Positions 14,920-19,100 of a stretch of DNA of 19,100 bases are shown in pieces; positions within the stretch are counted from its first letter, which is position 1; every line of letters starts with the position of its first letter. Source of the stretch: Chloroflexota bacterium (lineage in GTDB: Bacteria; Chloroflexota; Anaerolineae; CG2-30-64-16); NCBI GenBank assembly GCA_029555885.1, contig JAKPQT010000217.1:1-19100 (forward strand). The letters run 5' to 3'. The translations under genes were made by a program, and so were the position numbers. The notes under the pieces were generated by a model, which saw nothing but the letters and a program-made list of their open reading frames with translations, searched no databases and was not told the origin of the DNA.

Positions 14920-15081
14920 ACGCACACCCGAACGTGCGTGCGATGCCGCCGGTCATACACCGAAAAAGAAAGACAAGATGCGGAGACAAATAGTGGCAAT
15001 GCTCACAGAGAACGGCACATCTGCGGGCGTAGACTCAGCCAGAGAAGCGAAGCGGCGTTGGTGAGCAAGGAGTGATGTGCA
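14920..15081 (+). other. Leader region of the lipid kinase transcript
   Basis: About 160 bases without a convincing gene. A 28-codon frame from ATG 14978 (MRRQIVAMLTENG...) ends at 15064 but has only a poor ribosome site. I see no clear riboswitch fold or terminator. Confidence 0.3.
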
Positions 15082-15972
15082 GTGAAGCTGAATCGTGTCC
15101 ACGTCATCATCAATCCTGCATCGGGGCAGGACAGGCCCATGCTTAATGTCCTCAACACGGTCTTCCGTGGTGCGGGGATCGACTGGGATGTGTTCATTAC
15201 CAAGGATGCGGGCGACGCGGAGCGCCTGGCGCGCGAGGCGGCCAAGGCTGGCGTCGATGCCGTGGTCGTCTACGGCGGCGACGGCACAGTCACGGAGGCG
15301 GCTGCCGGACTTGTCGGCACGGAGGTCCCGCTGGCAATCCTGCCCGGCGGCACCGCGAACGCCATTGCGCTGGCGTTGGGCATTCCCACGGACCTGGAAG
15401 CCGCCGCGGCCCTGCTGGCGAGCGACGAGCTTGCACTGCGCCAGGTGGACATGGGCCGGATCGGGGACAAGCACTTCCTGATTGCCGTCGGCATTGGCAT
15501 CCCGGGGGAACTGGCAGAAAACGCGGACCGTGAGGCAAAAGACCGCCTCGGCTTCCTGGCTTACGCGTTTTCGTCTATCCAGGCGGTCCGCACCGTCGAG
15601 GCCGTGCAATACACGATTACGGTGGACGGCGAGCAACGACAGACCCAGGGCGTAACCTGCCTGATCGCCAACGGCGGCAACTTCGGCATCCCCGGCCTCA
15701 ACCTGGAGCAGATGATTGACATGGGCGACGGGCTGCTGGATGTCCTGGTCATTCGACGCGCGGACGTACAAGCCATCGTCTCACTTGCGGCCAGCGTCGT
15801 GCGCCAGGATGAAAGTATTGCGCCGCTGGAGCACTGGCGGGGACGAAAAATCGAGGTCGTTGCCGAACCGCGCCAGGCCATCCAGGCGGACGGCGAGGTG
15901 CTGGAGCCCGGGCCGATCACCGCGCACCTGCTGCCGTCAGCGGTCAGGTTCGTCGTGCCCCCAGCCAGCTGA
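15082..15972 (+). CDS. Diacylglycerol kinase-family lipid kinase
   Basis: A 296-residue protein of the DAGK catalytic family (YegS/BmrU/DgkB type), which phosphorylates lipids such as diacylglycerol at the inner face of the membrane. Motifs seen: INPASG at 10-15, VVVYGGDGTVTEAA with GGDGT at 65-69, and LPGGTANAIALALG with PGGTAN at 88-93. The C-terminal beta-sandwich ends with QADGEVLEPGP, matching the second nucleotide-site/catalytic region of the family. I cannot tell which lipid is used. The GTG at 15082 has AAGGAG 9 nt upstream and gives the expected N terminus MKLNRVHVIINPASG. High GC, unlike the adjacent restriction cassette. It stands alone and faces a small leftward gene across a hairpin. 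Confidence 0.93.
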   Translation: MKLNRVHVIINPASGQDRPMLNVLNTVFRGAGIDWDVFITKDAGDAERLAREAAKAGVDAVVVYGGDGTVTEAAAGLVGTEVPLAILPGGTANAIALALGIPTDLEAAAALLASDELALRQVDMGRIGDKHFLIAVGIGIPGELAENADREAKDRLGFLAYAFSSIQAVRTVEAVQYTITVDGEQRQTQGVTCLIANGGNFGIPGLNLEQMIDMGDGLLDVLVIRRADVQAIVSLAASVVRQDESIAPLEHWRGRKIEVVAEPRQAIQADGEVLEPGPITAHLLPSAVRFVVPPAS

Positions 15973-15995
15973 CCGGGTCGCAACGGTGACCGTTT

Positions 15996-16034
15996 GCACG
16001 GGCAACCCGGCAGCGCCGGTCGGGCTGCCTGTGC
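15996..16034. terminator. Hairpin between lipid kinase gene and facing small gene
   Basis: A 14-bp stem with one mismatch and one G-U pair (15996-16009 with 16021-16034) closes an 11-nt loop. It lies between two facing stop codons (15972 and 16075). There is no T-run on either side. Confidence 0.45.
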
Positions 16035-16074
16035 GCATTGCGCGGCCACCCCGTATTCGGCGCGACTGATCGCC

Positions 16075-16308
16075 CTACTGCCTTTCGAGAGAGCTATCAG
16101 TCCGCGCCGGCTGCGTCTTCGCATGATGCACCGGCGCGCTGCGCGCCACCTGGCCCACCCCCTGGCGAGTGGCATTCTCGGCCATTTCCTCGAACTTCTG
16201 CAGGTCAGGCGGCACCGTGCTGCCAAATTGAGGCGGCAACTGCTGGAACGGCCCCCCGAAGAGCCAGCGAATGAATCGCCTGGGCCAACTTGCCTGCGGC
16301 TCGCTCAT
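16075..16308 (-). CDS. Small protein of unknown function (77 residues)
   Basis: I do not recognise the family. The protein starts MSEPQASWPRRFIRWLFGG, a basic/aromatic stretch that could sit against a membrane. It continues with a Pro-rich part (PFQQLPPQFGSTVPPDLQ) and an acidic helix (KFEEMAENATRQG), and ends in a probably disordered polar tail. No full membrane span. The case for a real gene is strong translation signals: AGGAGGTGA with GGAGG 6 nt before the ATG, plus a promoter on the same strand about 40 bases upstream. Its 3' end faces the lipid kinase gene, with a hairpin in between. It diverges from the NAGPA-domain gene, and the two promoters lie back to back. Confidence 0.7.
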   Translation of the reverse strand: MSEPQASWPRRFIRWLFGGPFQQLPPQFGSTVPPDLQKFEEMAENATRQGVGQVARSAPVHHAKTQPARTDSSLERQ

Positions 16309-16348
16309 GAGTCACCTCCTGCCATATGGATGCGCCATCGACACATCC

Positions 16349-16378
16349 AGTATACACCCGCAGCGCAAGCCCTGTCAG
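16349..16378 (-). promoter_or_regulatory. Promoter for the 77-residue gene
   Basis: On the leftward strand CTGACA (16378-16373), an 18-bp spacer and TATACT (16354-16349). RNA would start near 16342, leaving a leader of about 34 nt that includes the AGGAGGTGA. Confidence 0.5.
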
Positions 16379-16383
16379 CCTGT

Positions 16384-16412
16384 TTGACATCGGACAGGGC
16401 CGCCGGTATACT
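16384..16412 (+). promoter_or_regulatory. Sigma70-type promoter for the sugar gene pair
   Basis: TTGACA at 16384-16389, a 17-bp spacer and TATACT at 16407-16412. RNA would start near 16419, about 72 nt before the ATG at 16491. The -35 box lies 5 bp from the -35 of the leftward promoter, so RNA polymerases may compete. Confidence 0.7.
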
Positions 16413-16490
16413 CGCACCAACTCCTGTGTTTTGAGCACCCGCCTCCGGCTCAGCCGCCTGCGTACCCGACTGCGCCATCCTGGAGCGATC

Positions 16491-18092
16491 ATGAATCATA
16501 GCATCGCACGCCGCCGCGACCTGCTCTCCACAACTACGGAGGTACCGGGCGCGGCTTTGATCCGCGGGCGCATCTTCTGGCACGACGACAGCTACACTGA
16601 CTTCGCCTGTCTGCGCTGCGGAGCCGAGCGGCTCACGCTGCGCGACTTCGACCAGCGCGACCCTGCACCCAAGCTCCACATGCTCAGCCACATCCGCTTC
16701 CTGCGCGCAATGTACATGAAGCGGCCGCGCCCGCGCATCGTCGCCTGGCTGAGGCTGGCAGAGGACCAGGCCCCCGCCGACCTCTTTCCGGGCATCTCGC
16801 CCACGACTGACGAGGGGGAGACGCTGCTCAGCGCCAACTCACTTGTGACCTACACCCTGCGCCAACTGGTTGCGCAGGGTTGGCTGCACTGCCGGGCCGG
16901 GACATGGCAGGTTGCGGCACCCGCGACCGAAGCCACCTGGCGGGCGCGGGGCGAGGCGGTCGTCGCCTGGCTGCAAGCTGAGAACCGGCTGCATCTCTAC
17001 ACGGCTCCCTGGATAGCGACGGGCGATGATGATCTGGCGGAGGTGCATCCGCTTGAGGACGTCATTGCGATCGACCGTATCGGCTATGTGCGCGAGCTGG
17101 TCTGGCACGCGAATCCGCTGGCCGCTTTCAACACCGCGTTCTTCCTGCTGGAGCCGAACGATTGCCTCAGCCATCACTCGGGCCTGGGCGAGCCGTTCAA
17201 TCTGTTCGTCAGCAGGGGCGAGATCCAGCGCCCGCCGCTCTACCCGCGTGCGACCATCTTCCAGCAGGCGGACGGCAGTTGGACCACGGGCACGTTCGGG
17301 CTGGACGACATGGACCTGTATGTTGGAGACGACCCAACTGCGCTTCCGTTCGCTGTGGACACGCCGGCACGCGTGACGGCATACACGCGGTGCTGGGCCA
17401 TCGCCTTGCATGGTCAGGTCATCGGGTTCACCCCATCCGCGCCGGAGCGCCATGAATTCACTATCGTGAACCGCCAGGTTGTCAGCTACAAGCAGGGCGG
17501 TAAGCTGGAGATTCCACAGAACGGCTTCGTGCTCTCCTGCGCGCCGGAGGCGCTAACGGACGCTGACCGCGCCAAGCTGCTGGCAGGCCGCGTTTCCTAT
17601 CGGTTCCGGCAGGCCCATCACGCGGGCATCCGGCAGGCGCTGCAGGCGGGCCCGCAACTGCTGGCAGACGGCGCGGTCAGCCTGACGGATGACACGCTGG
17701 CCGAAGAAGCCTTCTGGACCGACCGGCCCCTCCCGGATGGCAGCCATGAGGTCGGCGTCGTGCCGACGATGTTTCCGCTCGACGTGGACCGCACCCGCGC
17801 GGGTCGCGTGGGCGTGGGGGTCACGCGCGCCGGGGAAATCCTTGTCACCGTCCTTGTCGGCTCCGAGACGGGCGGGGTGCGCGATGCACGGCTGGACAGC
17901 GCAGGCGCAACCCTGGTCGAGCTGGCCGAGTTCATGGCCGAGATGGGCGCCTTCCAGGCCGTCAACATGGACGGCGGCGGCTCCAGCCAGCTCTTCTTCC
18001 TGTCCGGCCTGGCAACCGTCGCCGGCGGGCGGCTGGGACTCCAGTCGGTGCACTACGAGCGCATGGTGCCCTCGGTGGGCATCGTGCGTTAG
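16491..18092 (+). CDS. Phosphodiester glycosidase (NAGPA) domain protein with an unknown N-terminal half
   Basis: A 533-residue protein. From about residue 210 to the end it fits the NAGPA/phosphodiester glycosidase domain. An NTAFFLL motif at 214-220 replaces the usual NGGFF, and the hallmark NMDGGGSS is at 492-499, followed by a closing strand (ERMVPSVGIVR). The family cleaves sugar-phosphodiester linkages, for example the uncovering enzyme that removes GlcNAc from mannose-6-phosphate, and is found in many bacterial secreted proteins. Here I see no signal peptide, so it may be cytoplasmic. The first 200 or so residues are unfamiliar: a start with DFACLRCGAERL (about 37-48), and a helical stretch (LVTYTLRQLVAQGWLHCRAG) reminiscent of a winged helix but not conclusive. 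The ATG has GGAG 5 nt upstream and lies after a good promoter. It probably shares the transcript with the GH4 gene 54 nt downstream. Confidence 0.78.
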   Translation: MNHSIARRRDLLSTTTEVPGAALIRGRIFWHDDSYTDFACLRCGAERLTLRDFDQRDPAPKLHMLSHIRFLRAMYMKRPRPRIVAWLRLAEDQAPADLFPGISPTTDEGETLLSANSLVTYTLRQLVAQGWLHCRAGTWQVAAPATEATWRARGEAVVAWLQAENRLHLYTAPWIATGDDDLAEVHPLEDVIAIDRIGYVRELVWHANPLAAFNTAFFLLEPNDCLSHHSGLGEPFNLFVSRGEIQRPPLYPRATIFQQADGSWTTGTFGLDDMDLYVGDDPTALPFAVDTPARVTAYTRCWAIALHGQVIGFTPSAPERHEFTIVNRQVVSYKQGGKLEIPQNGFVLSCAPEALTDADRAKLLAGRVSYRFRQAHHAGIRQALQAGPQLLADGAVSLTDDTLAEEAFWTDRPLPDGSHEVGVVPTMFPLDVDRTRAGRVGVGVTRAGEILVTVLVGSETGGVRDARLDSAGATLVELAEFMAEMGAFQAVNMDGGGSSQLFFLSGLATVAGGRLGLQSVHYERMVPSVGIVR

Positions 18093-18093
18093 C

Positions 18094-18117
18094 CGCGCGC
18101 ATCAGAATCTGCGCGCG
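18094..18117 (+). other. Small hairpin between the NAGPA and GH4 genes
   Basis: A perfect 8-bp stem (CGCGCGCA with its complement) and an 8-nt loop, just after the stop codon at 18092. No T-run follows. It may tune relative expression of the two genes. Confidence 0.35.
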
Positions 18118-18146
18118 TTCAACCTCATCAAGCGAAAGGCGGGCTT

Positions 18147-19100
18147 ATGACAGCACGAATCGTTCTCATCGGCGCGGGCAGCGCGCAGTTTGGCACCAGC
18201 ACGATCGGCGATATCCTGCAGAGCAAGGCGCTCGCAGGCAGCGAGATCGTACTCCACGACATCAATCCGGTCACGCTGGCCGCGATGGAGCAGGATGCCT
18301 GTGACTTCATCGCACGCGAGGGGCTGCCCTTCAGTGTCAGCGCGACGGTGGACCGGCCCACGGCCCTGCGCGGGGCTGACTTCGTGGTCATCTCCATCGA
18401 GGTCGGCAACCGCTTCGACTTGTGGGAGCAGGACTGGCGCATCCCGCAGCAGTATGGCATCCTGCAGGTCTACGGCGAGAACGGCGGGCCGGGTGGCCTG
18501 TTCCACGCGCTGCGCATCACGCCGCCCATCCTGGACATCTGCGCCGACATCCAGCGCATCTGCCCCGATGCGTACGTCGCCAACTTCAGCAATCCGATGA
18601 GCCGCATCTGCACGACGGTTACCCGGGCCTACCCCGACCTGAAGTTCTTCGGCCTGTGCCACGAGATTGCCTCGCTTCCGCAGTTCCTGCCGCACATCCT
18701 GGGCGTACCCTACGAGGCGCTGGAGGTGCGCGCGGGCGGGCTCAATCATTTCAGCGTCGTGGCGTCAGCCCGCTACCGGAAGACCGGGGCAGACGCCTAC
18801 CCCGACATCCGCGCCCGCGCGCCGCTCTTCTTCGGCAACATGCCGTCGCTGGAGGGCATGTACAAGTACTTCAAGGAGACCGGGCGCTGGCCGGAGGAGG
18901 CCGAGGATATGGCTGGCGTGATGACCGAGGCATGGCCGGAACGCCGCGTGTTCCAGGTTATCCTGGAGAAGTTCGGCGTGATGCCCATCACGAGCGACAG
19001 CCATTTCGGGGAGTACATCCAGTGGGCGTACGATGTCACCGACCACAAGGGCATCCTCGACTTCTACCGCTTCTACAAGATGTACCTGTCTACCATCGAG
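18147..19100 (+). CDS. GH4-family NAD-dependent glycosidase (3' end outside window)
   Basis: The first 318 residues of a glycoside hydrolase family 4 enzyme (alpha-glucosidase, alpha-galactosidase or alpha-galacturonidase type). These enzymes use NAD+ and a divalent metal in an oxidation-elimination mechanism in the cytoplasm. Visible motifs: Rossmann start IVLIGAGSAQFG at 5-16, YGENGGPGGLFHALR, NFSNPMSRIC, metal ligands Cys171 in FGLCHEI and His201 in GGLNHFSV. Full members are about 430 to 480 residues, so roughly a quarter to a third is missing at the right edge. The ATG at 18147 is preceded by AAAGG. The frame is open to the last base. Substrate cannot be decided; neighbouring genes suggest sugar or glycoconjugate breakdown. 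Confidence 0.92.
   Translation, partial: MTARIVLIGAGSAQFGTSTIGDILQSKALAGSEIVLHDINPVTLAAMEQDACDFIAREGLPFSVSATVDRPTALRGADFVVISIEVGNRFDLWEQDWRIPQQYGILQVYGENGGPGGLFHALRITPPILDICADIQRICPDAYVANFSNPMSRICTTVTRAYPDLKFFGLCHEIASLPQFLPHILGVPYEALEVRAGGLNHFSVVASARYRKTGADAYPDIRARAPLFFGNMPSLEGMYKYFKETGRWPEEAEDMAGVMTEAWPERRVFQVILEKFGVMPITSDSHFGEYIQWAYDVTDHKGILDFYRFYKMYLSTIE

Noticed and set aside
14870..15064. 64-codon frame upstream of the lipid kinase
   Set aside because: It starts inside the predicted promoter, before the likely RNA start. The remaining 28 codons have a poor ribosome site and no recognisable content.
1..19100. Avoidance of RGATCY as a sign of an old restriction system
   Set aside because: By eye I see several such sites (GGATCC at 12313, 14162 and 14563, AGATCT at 14820, GGATCT at 14909). 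I made no full count, and avoidance is not evident.

Overview
The window looks like a piece of a GC-rich bacterial chromosome. It is gene-dense and has sigma70-type promoters and strong Shine-Dalgarno sites. I infer a member of the Chloroflexota, perhaps Anaerolineae-like. The main hints are a topoisomerase I with two DUF5679-type zinc modules at its N terminus and a two-helix membrane protein of a kind I associate with that phylum. No rRNA or other taxonomic marker is present, so this is only moderately supported. I see no tRNA, rRNA, CRISPR array, IS element or prophage. No gene-free stretch exceeds 300 bases.

Layout. On the left edge a leftward MacB/LolD-type ABC ATPase runs out of the window. 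It diverges from a rightward set: a URO-D-family protein, an unknown protein with its own promoter, and an HD-domain dNTPase (dgt). This set meets, tail to tail across a hairpin, a leftward six-gene operon (about 12.3 to 3.7 kb): dprA, manC, topA, a Xer recombinase, an M24 Xaa-Pro peptidase and a two-helix membrane protein. The operon has a TTGACA-N17-TATGCT promoter, and its gaps are 7 to 23 nt. DNA uptake/recombination, DNA topology and Xer recombination sit together, as in many Gram-positive dprA-topA-xerC neighbourhoods, with a GDP-mannose synthesis gene placed between dprA and topA.

The dprA promoter region also faces a rightward sugar isomerase/epimerase-like TIM-barrel gene. Next comes a low-GC insert of about 1.6 kb holding a complete type II restriction-modification system. 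It has a beta-class TSPPY methyltransferase and, overlapping its 3' end by 14 nt, a 203-residue endonuclease with the D-x8-E-x-Q active-site pattern of the BglII/BstYI family. Its promoter has a -10 box that overlaps a divergent -10 box. The predicted RGATCY target occurs inside this promoter, which suggests methylation-sensitive control.

To the right are a diacylglycerol/lipid kinase, a small leftward 77-residue gene, and a rightward sugar pair under a TTGACA-N17-TATACT promoter: a phosphodiester glycosidase (NAGPA) domain protein with an unexplained N-terminal half, and a GH4 glycosidase cut off by the window edge.

The best leads are the restriction-modification control region, the duplicated zinc module on topoisomerase I, the N-terminal half of the NAGPA protein, and hairpins without T-tracts at all three tail-to-tail gene junctions. 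I did not find a clearly novel multi-gene defence or signalling system.
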